Both the position numbers and the translations under genes were made by a program. Shown here in pieces: positions 15,514-25,600 of a stretch of DNA of 64,000 nt. Below the pieces are notes generated by a model. That model saw nothing but the letters and a program-made list of their open reading frames with translations. It was not told where the DNA came from and ran no database searches. Origin of the DNA: Clostridia bacterium (lineage in GTDB: Bacteria; Bacillota; Clostridia; Oscillospirales; Acutalibacteraceae); contig JAFUPA010000068.1 of the NCBI GenBank assembly GCA_017481575.1, forward strand, positions 42,117-106,116, in the 5' to 3' direction. Every line of letters starts with the position of its first letter. Position 1 is the first letter of the stretch.

Positions 15514-16302
15514 GTGGAACGCCTGACAGCAAAACAAAATGAAAAAATCAAAGCCGCTGTCAGTATCCGTGACAGCGCAAAGGCACGCCGTGAAACAGGT
15601 CTTTTCTTCCTCGAGGGGGCAAGACTTTGTGCGGATGCGGCGGAGAATGAAATTGAAATTTACAGAGCCTTTTTCACAGGAAAAGCGCTCGAAAAATACA
15701 GCGATTATTCCAAAAAAATCCTTGCTTCGGCGCAGGAATGTTACGAGATTTCGGAAGAGATTTCGTCAAGACTTTCGGACACTCAAAGCCCTCAGGGCAT
15801 ATTCTGTCTTTGTAAAGCACAGGAAAAAAACGCACTCGGTGCCGATATCCGACCGGACGGCAAGTACATATTTCTTGAAAACGTGCAGGACCCGTCAAAT
15901 CTCGGTGCGGTCAGCCGTACAGCAGAGGCACTCGGCGTTGACGGTATGATTGTCTGCGGCGGTTGTGATATTTACAATCCCAAGGCTTTGCGTGCCTCAA
16001 TGGGCTCTGCGTTAAGACTGCCTATTTTTACCTGCGACAATGCGCCCGAGACTTTAAAGGAGCTTGGCAAAAAGGGTATGCTCACCCTTGCTTCAACACC
16101 CGACAGCTCGGCAGTAAAGGTAACAGATGTCGATATGGTCGGCGGTGTCGTATGCGTTGTCGGTAACGAGGGCAACGGTGTCACACGTGACACAATGTCT
16201 GCCTGCAAAGTGAAGGTTACAATACCGATGGACGGCAGAGCAGAGTCGCTCAATGCGTCAACAGCGGCGGCAATTCTTATCTGGGAGATGGTGAGAAAAT
16301 GA
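15514..16302 (+). CDS. TrmH/SpoU-family RNA 2'-O-methyltransferase (YsgA-like)
   Basis: This 262-residue SPOUT enzyme is expected to methylate a ribose in rRNA or tRNA. The N-terminal domain (LTAKQNEKIKAAVSIRDSAK.., FFLEGARLC) binds substrate. The knot domain carries LENVQDPSNLGAVSRTAEALG (motif 1), VVGNEGNGVTRDTM (motif 2) and IPMDGRAESLNASTAAAIL (motif 3). GTG at 15514 lies 8 nt after AAGGAG; a GTG at 15505 overlaps that site. Its stop overlaps dprA by 4 nt (ATGA). It is a second TrmH-family gene distinct from rlmB; the target nucleotide cannot be read from the sequence. Confidence 0.88.
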   Translation: MERLTAKQNEKIKAAVSIRDSAKARRETGLFFLEGARLCADAAENEIEIYRAFFTGKALEKYSDYSKKILASAQECYEISEEISSRLSDTQSPQGIFCLCKAQEKNALGADIRPDGKYIFLENVQDPSNLGAVSRTAEALGVDGMIVCGGCDIYNPKALRASMGSALRLPIFTCDNAPETLKELGKKGMLTLASTPDSSAVKVTDVDMVGGVVCVVGNEGNGVTRDTMSACKVKVTIPMDGRAESLNASTAAAILIWEMVRK

Positions 16303-17495
16303 GCGACAAGGTTTACTGGATATGGCTTCAGCAGGTGCTCGGAATAAGTGCGAGCATAAAGTCCGACGAAATCACGGCTTATTTCGGCAATGCCCGTGCC
16401 GTGTATTTTGCAGGTGAACGTGAGTGGCGGTTGTCGGGAGTTTTTACACCCCGTCAGCTTACAAAGCTCGAAAATCAGGATTTAACAAAAGCAAAGAATA
16501 TACTTGCATCTTGCGTTAAAAATAATTGGCAAACGGTTACACCCGACGACGAAAATTACCCGTCTATGCTTTTCAAACTGCCTAACTTTCCGTTAGTTCT
16601 CTATGTCAAGGGAAACTTGGACTGTTTGAAAAACAAGATAACCGTTGCAATGGTCGGCACAAGAGAGCCGTCAAGGAACAGCGCAAGCATCGCACGTGCT
16701 ATGGCGGCATCCGTAACCCGTTCGGGCGGTGTGGTCATAAGCGGCGGTGCGTTGGGAATTGATGCCGCATCTCATTGGGGCGCACTTGATGCAAAGGGCA
16801 AAACCGTTGCTGTGCTCGGTTGCGGACTTAATTGCAACTATCCCGTTGCAAACGAGGCACTTCGCCGTGAAATTTCTCAAAACGGTGCAGTAATTACGGA
16901 ATATCCGCCCGAAACAAAGGCTCTGCCTGCAAATTTCCCGATAAGAAACCGAATTATCTCGGGTCTTTCTTACGGCACGCTTGTAATTGAAGCAGGTGAA
17001 AGGAGCGGCTCGCTAATTACAGCGAATTACGCTCTTGACCAGGGCAGGGATATTTTTGCTGTTCCGGGAGACATAATTTCAAGCGGATTTACGGGAACCA
17101 ACAGACTTATTCACGACGGCGCAAAGCCCGTATTTAATGCAATGGATGTTCTTGAGGAGTACGCAATGCGTTACCCCGAGTTAATCGATATTGAAAAAAT
17201 CGAAACCACACTAACTTTGAAAACTTACAGCGATCCGCCGTCTACCGCAAAGGTGGACGACAATCCGCCCAGAAAAGAGAAAGGCGAGGTCAAGTTTATT
17301 AAACAGTCGGAGCCTCCTCTTCTGAGTGAAAACGCAAGGAAGATTTACCGTGCTTTTTACAAGGTGGAAATGCAGGCGGATGAGCTGATTTTAAAAACAG
17401 GTCTTGGCGCAAGCGAATTCACAAGTGCCATGACTGAGCTTGAACTCTTCGACCTCGTTGAGCTTCAGGCAGGCAAAAATTACAAACTGAAATAG
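16299..17495 (+). CDS. dprA: DNA-processing protein DprA
   Basis: DprA binds incoming single-stranded DNA during natural transformation and loads RecA. The 398-residue protein has an N-terminal SAM-like helical region, a central Rossmann domain (about residues 110-320) with VAMVGTREPS, VISGGALGIDAASHWGAL, VLGCGLNCNYP, FPIRNRIISGLS and ERSGSLITANYALDQGR, and a C-terminal winged-helix (about residues 335-398). The first codon overlaps the upstream methyltransferase stop, and topA follows after 14 nt, the usual Firmicute neighbourhood. Presence does not by itself prove competence. Confidence 0.96.
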   Translation: MSDKVYWIWLQQVLGISASIKSDEITAYFGNARAVYFAGEREWRLSGVFTPRQLTKLENQDLTKAKNILASCVKNNWQTVTPDDENYPSMLFKLPNFPLVLYVKGNLDCLKNKITVAMVGTREPSRNSASIARAMAASVTRSGGVVISGGALGIDAASHWGALDAKGKTVAVLGCGLNCNYPVANEALRREISQNGAVITEYPPETKALPANFPIRNRIISGLSYGTLVIEAGERSGSLITANYALDQGRDIFAVPGDIISSGFTGTNRLIHDGAKPVFNAMDVLEEYAMRYPELIDIEKIETTLTLKTYSDPPSTAKVDDNPPRKEKGEVKFIKQSEPPLLSENARKIYRAFYKVEMQADELILKTGLGASEFTSAMTELELFDLVELQAGKNYKLK

Positions 17496-17509
17496 GATGA
17501 TTGAACAAT

Positions 17510-19624
17510 ATGTCAAAGCTTATAATCGTGGAGTCACCCACAAAGGTTAAGACAATCAAAAAATATCTCGGCAAAGGCTATGATGTAACCGCATCAATGG
17601 GTCACGTCCGTGACCTCCCTGCGGCAAAGCTCAGCGTTGATATCAAAAAGGACTTTATGCCTAAATATGCCGTAATCAAGGGCAAGGAAAAGCTCGTCAA
17701 GGAGCTTAAAAGCAAGGTTGCGGAGAGCGACGAAGTCTTCCTCGCAACCGACCCCGACCGTGAGGGAGAGGCAATTTCGTGGCACCTTGCAACACTTCTT
17801 GAGCTTGATATGAGCAAGGCAAACAGAATAACCTTTAACGAGATTACAAAAACGGGTGTTGAAAACGGAATGAAATCACCCCGTTCAATAGATATGGACC
17901 TTGTAAACGCACAGCAGGCAAGACGAATTCTTGACCGCCTTGTCGGTTACAAGTTAAGTCCCTTCATTTCACAGAAAATCCGCCGTGGTCTTTCCGCAGG
18001 TCGTGTTCAGTCTGTTGCGGTTAAGCTTATCGTGGACAGAGAGAACGAAATCCGTGCATTTGTGCCCGAGGAATATTGGTCACTTGATGCAAAGCTTATT
18101 GCACCGTGCCGCAAGAGCTTTTCAGCCGCATTTTACGGCGACGAAACAGGCAAGGTGAAGATTACAAGCAAGGAGCAGGCAGACGCTTACCTCGCACGTC
18201 TTGACGGTGCTAAATACAGCGTAACTTCGCTCAAAAAGGGTACAAGAAAGAAAAATCCCGCACCGCCGTTTATCACATCAACTCTCCAGCAGGAGGCTTC
18301 ACGCCGAATGGGCTTTCAGGCACAGCGTACAATGCGCACGGCACAGGAGCTTTACGAAGGAGTTGATATCGCAGGCATCGGCACAACGGGTCTTATCACT
18401 TATATGAGAACCGACTCCTTGAGAATTTCTGAGGAGGCAAGAGCTGCCGCAAATCAGTTTATCGGTGAAACATACGGCAGTAAGTATCTTCCCGAAAAGC
18501 CGAGATATTATAAATCACGAAACAACGCTCAGGACGGTCACGAGGCAATCCGCCCGACCAACCCGATGCTCACTCCTGACAAGGTAAGAGGAAGTCTCAC
18601 TTCTGACCAGTATAAGCTCTATACACTTATCTGGAAGCGTTTTCTCGCAAGTCTTATGGCAAGCTGTGTGCAGAATACTGTCAAAGCAGAAATTCAGGCT
18701 GTTACAGAGGGCAAGGACGGCTACTGCGCATTCACAGCCGCAGGCTACAGCGTAAAGTTTGACGGTTATACCGTTCTTTACGAAGAGGGTACGGACGACG
18801 AGGCAGAGGATAACTCAAAGCTTCCTGAATTGAGCGAGGGAGACAAGTTAAAGCTCAAGGAGCTTGCAGGCAATCAGCACTTCACACAGCCTCCTGCAAG
18901 ATACACCGAGGCTTCACTTATCAAGGCTCTTGAAGAAAACGGCATCGGCAGACCGAGCACCTATGCAACGATTATCACAACAATCGTCAAGCGTGAATAC
19001 GTCAAGCGTCAGCAGAAGCTTCTTCACCCCACAGAGCTTGGTGAGGCAATCACAAGCCTGCTTAACGATAAATTCCCCAAAATTGTAAATACAAAATTTA
19101 CTGCGGGTATGGAAACAAAGCTCGACGAGGTTGGCGAGGGCAACACAGATTACATCGCAATGCTTCACGAGTTCTACGATGATTTTGACAAGACCTTGCA
19201 GAAAGCAAAGGACGATATGAAGGACGTCAAAATTCAGCTCGAAGAGGACCAGACAGATATCCCGTGCGACAAGTGCGGCAGAATGATGGTTATAAAAACG
19301 GGCAGATACGGCAAGTTCCTTGCTTGCCCCGGCTACCCCGAGTGTAAAAACGCAAAGCCGCTTGTTATGCAGACGAATGCAAAATGTCCGAAGTGCGGCG
19401 GCGATGTTATCGAGAAAAAGTCGAAGAGGGGCTACACCTTCTACGGTTGCGGAAGCTGGCCGAACTGTGATTTTATGACATGGGATAAGCCCACAGACGA
19501 CAAGTGTCCGCAGTGCGGCAAGTCACTCTTCAAGCGTAAGGGCGGTCTTACAGTCTGCCTTGACGAAAACTGCGGTTATGAAAAGAAGACAGAAAGAAAA
19601 TCAAGAAAAAAAGCAGAGGAATAA
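17510..19624 (+). CDS. topA: DNA topoisomerase I (type IA)
   Basis: This 704-residue enzyme relaxes negative supercoils through a 5'-phosphotyrosine intermediate. It has a Toprim domain (KLIIVESPTKVKTIKKYLG; DPDREGEAISWHL), the active-site segment GLITYMRTDSLRIS (Tyr near 295), SAGRVQSVAVKLI and the GRPSTYATII stretch. The C-terminus carries three Cys4 zinc ribbons (CDKC..CPGYPEC, CPKC..CGSWPNC, CPQC..CLDENC). The ATG at 17510 is chosen over a TTG at 17501 because the protein family starts directly at this conserved strand. It is co-transcribed with dprA and trmFO. Confidence 0.97.
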   Translation: MSKLIIVESPTKVKTIKKYLGKGYDVTASMGHVRDLPAAKLSVDIKKDFMPKYAVIKGKEKLVKELKSKVAESDEVFLATDPDREGEAISWHLATLLELDMSKANRITFNEITKTGVENGMKSPRSIDMDLVNAQQARRILDRLVGYKLSPFISQKIRRGLSAGRVQSVAVKLIVDRENEIRAFVPEEYWSLDAKLIAPCRKSFSAAFYGDETGKVKITSKEQADAYLARLDGAKYSVTSLKKGTRKKNPAPPFITSTLQQEASRRMGFQAQRTMRTAQELYEGVDIAGIGTTGLITYMRTDSLRISEEARAAANQFIGETYGSKYLPEKPRYYKSRNNAQDGHEAIRPTNPMLTPDKVRGSLTSDQYKLYTLIWKRFLASLMASCVQNTVKAEIQAVTEGKDGYCAFTAAGYSVKFDGYTVLYEEGTDDEAEDNSKLPELSEGDKLKLKELAGNQHFTQPPARYTEASLIKALEENGIGRPSTYATIITTIVKREYVKRQQKLLHPTELGEAITSLLNDKFPKIVNTKFTAGMETKLDEVGEGNTDYIAMLHEFYDDFDKTLQKAKDDMKDVKIQLEEDQTDIPCDKCGRMMVIKTGRYGKFLACPGYPECKNAKPLVMQTNAKCPKCGGDVIEKKSKRGYTFYGCGSWPNCDFMTWDKPTDDKCPQCGKSLFKRKGGLTVCLDENCGYEKKTERKSRKKAEE

Positions 19625-19626
19625 TA

Positions 19627-20925
19627 ATGAACGACGTTCTTGTAATAGGCGGCGGTCTGGCAGGCGTTGAAGCCGCCTGGGCGCTGGCAAACAACGGAAT
19701 ATCGGTTACAATAGCGGAGATGAAGCCCGTTAAGCGTTCACCTGCACACAAGAGTGATATGCTTGCAGAGCTTGTATGCTCAAACTCACTCAAGGCACAG
19801 CGCATCGGCTCTGCGGCAGGACTTCTTAAGGCAGAGATGGAGCTTCTCGGTTCTGTCTGTGTCGAATGTGCCAAAAAGTGCAGTGTTCCTGCTGGAGGTG
19901 CATTGGCTGTTGACAGAGATAAATTCTCTGCAATGGTTACGGAGAAAATCAAGTCGCATCCGCTTATAAAAATTGAGTGCCGAGAGGTTACAAAAATCCC
20001 CGACGGCAACGTTATTGTTGCGGCAGGTCCTCTTGCTTCGGATGCACTTGCCGAGGATATCAAAGCCCTTTGCGGCGGCTCTTTGAGCTTTTTTGATGCG
20101 GCGGCACCGATTGTTACTGACGAAAGCATCGACAAAACCTGTGCTTTTACACAGTCACGTTACGACCGTGGCGGTGAGGACGACTACCTCAACTGCCCGA
20201 TGAATAAAGAGGAGTACGAGCTGTTTTATAACGAGCTTATCAATGCCGAGTCGGCAGAGCTTCATTCATTTGACAAGCGAAAGGGTGTCTATGAGGGTTG
20301 TATGCCGATTGAGGTTATGGCTTCCCGAGGAGCAGACACAATGCGCTTCGGACCCCTTAAACCCGTCGGCTTGCGTGACCCGAGAACGGGACACAGACCG
20401 TGGGCAGTTCTCCAGTTAAGACGTGAGGATGCAAGCGGCACAATGTACAATCTTGTAGGCTTCCAGACAAACCTTAAGTTCAGCGAGCAGAAGCGGGTTT
20501 TCTCCCTCATCCCTGCACTTAAGAATGCAGAGTTCATCCGTTACGGTGTTATGCACCGCAACACCTTTATCGACTCGCCCCGTCATCTCAACAGCGATTT
20601 CTCGTTCCGTGGCAGGGACGGACTTTACTTTGCAGGTCAGATTACGGGTGTTGAGGGTTATATGGAGTCTGCGGCGGCAGGTATCCTTGCAGGACTCAAT
20701 ATGGCACGACGTCTCAAAGGTGAAGAACCGATTAAATTGCCCGACATAACAATGCTCGGCGCACTTTCAAATTATATCAGCAACGAAACAGTTACGAATT
20801 TCCAGCCGATGGGTGCTAATTTCGGAATTCTGCCACCGCTCGGCGAGATTATAAAAGATAAAAAACTTCGTTATGAAGCCCTTGCACAAAGGAGCCTCGA
20901 CTATTTTCAGAGAAAGGATTGGTGA
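19627..20925 (+). CDS. trmFO: FAD/folate-dependent tRNA (uracil-54-C5)-methyltransferase
   Basis: TrmFO makes ribothymidine at tRNA position 54, using methylenetetrahydrofolate as carbon donor and FADH2. The 432-residue protein starts with the FAD-binding GGGLAGVEAAWALANNG, followed by PAHKSDMLAELVCSNSLK. Other conserved stretches are YDRGGEDDYLNCPMNKEEY, EGCMPIEVMASRGADTMRFGP-like sequence, and the C-terminal FAD contact GQITGVEGYMESAAAG. It sits 2 nt after topA, as in many Firmicutes, and overlaps the RBS region of rnc. Confidence 0.97.
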   Translation: MNDVLVIGGGLAGVEAAWALANNGISVTIAEMKPVKRSPAHKSDMLAELVCSNSLKAQRIGSAAGLLKAEMELLGSVCVECAKKCSVPAGGALAVDRDKFSAMVTEKIKSHPLIKIECREVTKIPDGNVIVAAGPLASDALAEDIKALCGGSLSFFDAAAPIVTDESIDKTCAFTQSRYDRGGEDDYLNCPMNKEEYELFYNELINAESAELHSFDKRKGVYEGCMPIEVMASRGADTMRFGPLKPVGLRDPRTGHRPWAVLQLRREDASGTMYNLVGFQTNLKFSEQKRVFSLIPALKNAEFIRYGVMHRNTFIDSPRHLNSDFSFRGRDGLYFAGQITGVEGYMESAAAGILAGLNMARRLKGEEPIKLPDITMLGALSNYISNETVTNFQPMGANFGILPPLGEIIKDKKLRYEALAQRSLDYFQRKDW

Positions 20926-20927
20926 GA

Positions 20928-21608
20928 ATGAAAAGCGATATTAAAGAGCTGCAGGAAAAGCTCGGCTACACGTTCAATGACGAAAAGCTGCTGGTGCGTG
21001 CCTTGTCACATTCGTCTTATGTGAACGAAAACCATTCCGCAGGCGAGTCAAATGAGCGTCTCGAATTCCTCGGAGATTCGGTTTTAGGTCTTATCACCGC
21101 TGAAAATTTCTTTAAAAACTACCAAAAACTACCCGAGGGTGAGCTTACAAAGCTCCGTGCCGCTACGGTTTGTGAAAAGTCGCTTGCAGGCTTTGCAAAA
21201 GAGCTTGAGCTCGGCAAATATCTTTTGCTCGGTAAGGGCGAAAATCTTACCGGAGGCAGAAACCGCCCCTCAATTCAGGCAGATGCTTTTGAAGCAATCA
21301 TTGCCGCAATTTATCTTGATGGCGGTATGGAAAGCGCAAGAAATTTTGTTTTAAAATATATCGATGAGGCTATCAAACAGCTTCAGTCGTTCAAGGACTA
21401 TAAGACAATGCTTCAGGAGGTTGTTCAGCGTAATCCGGGTGAGCTTGTCGAGTATGTTCTCACAGGTGAAACAGGCCCCGACCACGACAAGCGTTTTGCG
21501 GTTGAGGTGCATCTTAACTCAAACGTTATCGGCAGAGGTGTCGGCAAGAGCAAAAAGCGTGCCGAGCAGGAGGCTGCAAGGGAAGCCTTGGAGCTTATGG
21601 GTCTGTGA
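20928..21608 (+). CDS. rnc: Ribonuclease III
   Basis: RNase III cleaves double-stranded RNA and processes rRNA precursors. The 226-residue protein has the endonuclease domain with signature NERLEFLGDSVLGLI near residue 45 (catalytic Glu/Asp) and DAFEAIIAAIYLDGG near 115-130, plus a C-terminal double-stranded RNA-binding domain (about 155-226, ending KSKKRAEQEAAREALELMGL). ATG at 20928 lies 9 nt after AAAGGA. It is the first of the rnc-radical SAM-smc trio. Confidence 0.97.
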   Translation: MKSDIKELQEKLGYTFNDEKLLVRALSHSSYVNENHSAGESNERLEFLGDSVLGLITAENFFKNYQKLPEGELTKLRAATVCEKSLAGFAKELELGKYLLLGKGENLTGGRNRPSIQADAFEAIIAAIYLDGGMESARNFVLKYIDEAIKQLQSFKDYKTMLQEVVQRNPGELVEYVLTGETGPDHDKRFAVEVHLNSNVIGRGVGKSKKRAEQEAAREALELMGL

Positions 21609-22612
21609 AGCACGTAAATGTTGCCCTCTTTGTTCCGCACGAGGGTTGCCCGAACCAATGCTCATTTTGCAATCAGCGTGCAATTTCGGGTAAACGAACA
21701 CAGGTGAAGCCTGAAGACGTTGACGGTGCAGCTTCAATTGCACTCAAAAACCCTGACAGCAAAGGCGGCGAAATTGCTTTTTTCGGAGGCAGCTTTACAG
21801 CGATTGAACGTGAAACGATGGTTTCTTTTTTGTCGGCGGCGCACAAATATGTTGCTGACGGGAGCTTCAAGGGCATAAGAATTTCAACCCGACCCGATGC
21901 TGTGGACGAAGAGATTTGCAAAATCCTTAAAAAATACGGTGTCACGGCTGTTGAACTCGGTGCACAGAGCCTCGACGATAAGGTTTTGCTGTTAAATCGA
22001 AGAGGTCACACGGTACAGGATGTTGTCAATGCGACACTTCTTTTAAAAAAAGAGGGATTTGAAACAGGCTTGCAGATGATGACGGGTCTTTACGGCTCGA
22101 CGGATGCGGACAGCATTAAAACAGCCGAAAAAACAATTGAACTAGAGCCCGATACTGTCAGAATTTACCCGACGGTTGTGCTTGAAAACACACACCTTTG
22201 TGACCTTTACAAAAGCGGTGAGTATCAGCCGCAGACGGTCGAAAGTGCCGCAGAGCTTTGTGCAACGCTTCTTGAAATGTTTGACAAAGCAGGGATAAGG
22301 GTTATCCGCACGGGACTTCATTCGGGCGGCGACGTTGAAGGTGAATTTGTCGCAGGAGCGTATCACCCTGCATTCAAAGAAATCTGTGAGAGTAAGATTT
22401 ATTTCAAAAAGGCTCTTGATTTTATAAAAGCAAACGGTATTCCCAAAGGAACAATCGAAATACGTGTTAACCCGAAATCTGTTTCACAGATGACGGGACA
22501 GAAAAAAGCGAATATCCAAAAGCTCAGGGAGCTTGGATATCAGGCGAAAATCACAGCGGATGAAAGTATTGAAAAATACAAAGTTTACATATTAAGGAAT
22601 GAAACATTATGA
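21605..22612 (+). CDS. Radical SAM protein, Elp3-like, without acetyltransferase domain
   Basis: This 335-residue protein starts at GTG overlapping the rnc stop (GTGA). The radical SAM iron-sulphur motif CPNQCSFCNQ (C-x3-C-x2-C) lies near residues 14-23, with EIAFFGGSFTA and the strand-containing ISTRPDAVDEEI and VELGAQSLDDKVL typical of the Elp3/MiaB/NifB superfamily. Elp3 proteins modify tRNA wobble uridines, but full-length members carry a C-terminal GNAT domain that is absent here; the C-terminus (KKALDFIKANGIPKGTIEIRVN) does not resemble one. Genes of this type commonly lie between rnc and smc in Clostridia. The substrate is unknown. Confidence 0.87.
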   Translation: MKHVNVALFVPHEGCPNQCSFCNQRAISGKRTQVKPEDVDGAASIALKNPDSKGGEIAFFGGSFTAIERETMVSFLSAAHKYVADGSFKGIRISTRPDAVDEEICKILKKYGVTAVELGAQSLDDKVLLLNRRGHTVQDVVNATLLLKKEGFETGLQMMTGLYGSTDADSIKTAEKTIELEPDTVRIYPTVVLENTHLCDLYKSGEYQPQTVESAAELCATLLEMFDKAGIRVIRTGLHSGGDVEGEFVAGAYHPAFKEICESKIYFKKALDFIKANGIPKGTIEIRVNPKSVSQMTGQKKANIQKLRELGYQAKITADESIEKYKVYILRNETL

Positions 22613-25600
22613 GATTAAAAGCACTCGAAATGCAGGGCTTCAAATCCTTCCCTGACAAGACAGTTTTTAATTTTAATCACGGAATGACAGCGGTTGTCGG
22701 TCCTAACGGCTCAGGTAAGAGTAATATTGCCGATGCTGTCCGTTGGGTACTCGGTGAGCAGTCAACAAAGAATTTGCGTGGCTCCAAAATGGAGGACGTT
22801 ATCTTTGGCGGTACAAAAATCCGTAAGGCTCTCGGCTTTGCGGAGGTTACTCTCAAGCTTGATAATTCCGACAGAACACTCAACAACTGCGACAAGGACG
22901 AGGTTTCGGTTACCCGACGTTACTACCGCTCGGGCGAAAGTGACTATATGCTCAACGGTGCGGTTGTGCGACTTCGTGACATTCACGAGCTGTTTATGGA
23001 TACAGGTCTTGGTCGTGACGGTTATTCACTTGTCAGCCAGGGTCGTATTGCCGACCTTATTTCTTCAAAGTCGGGTCAGCGCCGTGAGATGCTCGAAGAG
23101 GCGGCAGGAATTTCACATTTCCGTTACCGCCGTAACGATGCCAACCGAAAGCTTGCACAGGCGGAGGAAAATCTTGTCCGTTTAAGAGACATTCTTGCAG
23201 AGCTTGAAGGTCGTGTCGGCCCCTTAAAAATACAGAGCGAAAAGGCACAGAAATTCCTTGTGCTTGCCGCCGAGAAAAAGGAGCTTGAAATCGGTCTTTG
23301 GCTTCACACAATCGAAACTTCAAAGACGAAGCTTCGTGAGCAGGAGGACAAGCTCTCAATCGCACAGGCACAGTACGACGGCATTGAAGCCGCACTCAAT
23401 GTGATTGAGCAGGAAACAGAGGAAATCTTCACAAAAAGTCAGGAAATCACCGTTCGCATTGACAATCTCCGTCAGAATGCAACCTCTTACGAGGAGCAGG
23501 CGGTACATATTGACGGTGAAATTTCTGTTGAGAAAAATACAATTCTTCACAACAACCAGACAATCGAGCGTATCCGCCGTGATATGAGCGATGCCGCCGA
23601 CAGCGAAAAGGGTCTTAGTGAAGAAATTGCCGAATCAAAAAAGGAAATCGACGAGTTGCTCGAGGAAATCAATTCCAAAAAGCGTGAGCTCGACCTTGCC
23701 GCAACCGATATTGCACAGGCAAGGACGGAAAACAGCGAATTTTCCGACAAAATTGCAGACCTTTCACAAAAGATTGCGGCAATCACAACAAAAATTGCAG
23801 ACAAACGTATCGAGGAAACAACCGCAAACTCTTCAATTGAAGAGATTATGGGACGTGTCAGCAACATTGACGGTGTTCTTTCCACAAGAAACGGTTACAT
23901 CACCGAGCTTGAGGACAAGAAAAACGAGTGTCAGGCAGAGCTTGATAAGCTCAACGACGAGGCAACCGAGATTATGAATGCCGTTTCGGGCTACAGCCTT
24001 CGTGCTCAAAACCGTGAGGAAAAGGCTGAAAAGCTTAAAGGCGAAATCGATGCACGTGGTCTTGATATTTTACAGAAGAAGGATAAAATCCGTATTCTTG
24101 ACGATATGGAAAAGAATATGGAGGGCTATTCGGGCGCAGTTAAGGCGATTGTCCGTGAGGCAAAGGGCGGAATGCTCCGTGGTATTCACGGCCCGCTTTC
24201 ACAGCTTATTAATGTTAGCGACAGATACGCTGTTGCGGTTGAAACCGCTCTCGGTGCCGCAATTCAGAACATTGTAACTGACAATGAAAACGATGCAAAG
24301 CGTGCTATTAACTTCCTTAAAGAGAAAAAGAGCGGTCGTGCAACGTTCTTGCCGCTCACATCTGTCAAGTCAAAGCCTTTTACCGAAAAAGGACTTGATG
24401 ACAGCTACGGCTTTATCGATATGGCAGACCGACTTCTTGACTATGAACCGCAGTATGTGGAGATTATCAAGTCACTTCTCGGCAGAACAGCGGTTGCAGA
24501 GGACCTTGACAGCGCAATCGTAATTGCCAAGAAATACGATTACCGCTTTAAAATAGTTACTCTTGACGGTCAGGTTGTTAACGCAGGCGGCTCAATGACG
24601 GGTGGCTCACGTGGTCACAACGCAGGTATCCTCAGCCGTGGTAACGAGATGGACAAGCTCAAGGCACAGGTGCAGGAGCTTGCCGCTCAACAGCAGGTAA
24701 GCCAGGAGGAATACAAGAAGCTGGGCGAGGAACTGGCTCTTGTCAAGGCTGACCTTGATGCTTCGCAGGCTGACCTTAAGCGTACACAAGAGGATGTTAT
24801 CCGCAAGGAAAGTGAGCTCGCACTCATCGACGGTAAGCTCGACACAGCAAATGCCGCACTCGAGGATTTGCGCCGTGAAAAGCACAACGCTTCGCTTCGT
24901 ATCAGCGACCTTGAAGAACTCAAAGCCAAAGCACAGGCAGAGATTGACGGCTTCAACAAGGAAATGGGTGTTCTTCAGGCTGACCTTGATGTTGTTACAC
25001 ACGGTAGAGAACAGCTTGAAGAAAAGCGAGAAAGCCTTGCACAGCTCGAAGCTAAAATCAACCTTGAAATCCTTGCTTTTGAAAAGGATATTCAGGCTCG
25101 CCGAGAGGCTGTTGATTTGCTCAACAGACGTATGGCAAGCCACGAGGGCAAGCTGGATGACCTTAACGATGAAATTGCAGTAATCGAAAACGCAAATAAA
25201 GAAATTGAAAATAAAATTACCGAGCTCGAAAAGAAAGCGGCAGAGCTTCGCTCAATGGGTGCACAGTCCAAGGGCGATGTTGAGGCACTTATCAAAGAGC
25301 GTACCGAATGTGACGCAAAGAGTGCAAAGCTCCGTTCCGAAGAGCGTGCAAGAATGGACGAGCGTGAGAAAATCAGCGGCGAGCTTGCACGTCTTGAAGA
25401 GCGTAAGGACACAATGAACAAACAGCTCGAGGATGCCGTTAACAAGCTCTTTGACGAGTATCAGCTCACAAAGAGTGAGGCTGAGGCAATGAACATCGTC
25501 ATTGACGATTATCAGAAGGCTCACCGCACCTTGCAGGAGGTTAAGGGCAAAATCCGTGCACTCGGCAGTGTCAATGTCGGTGCTATTGAGGAGTATGCCG

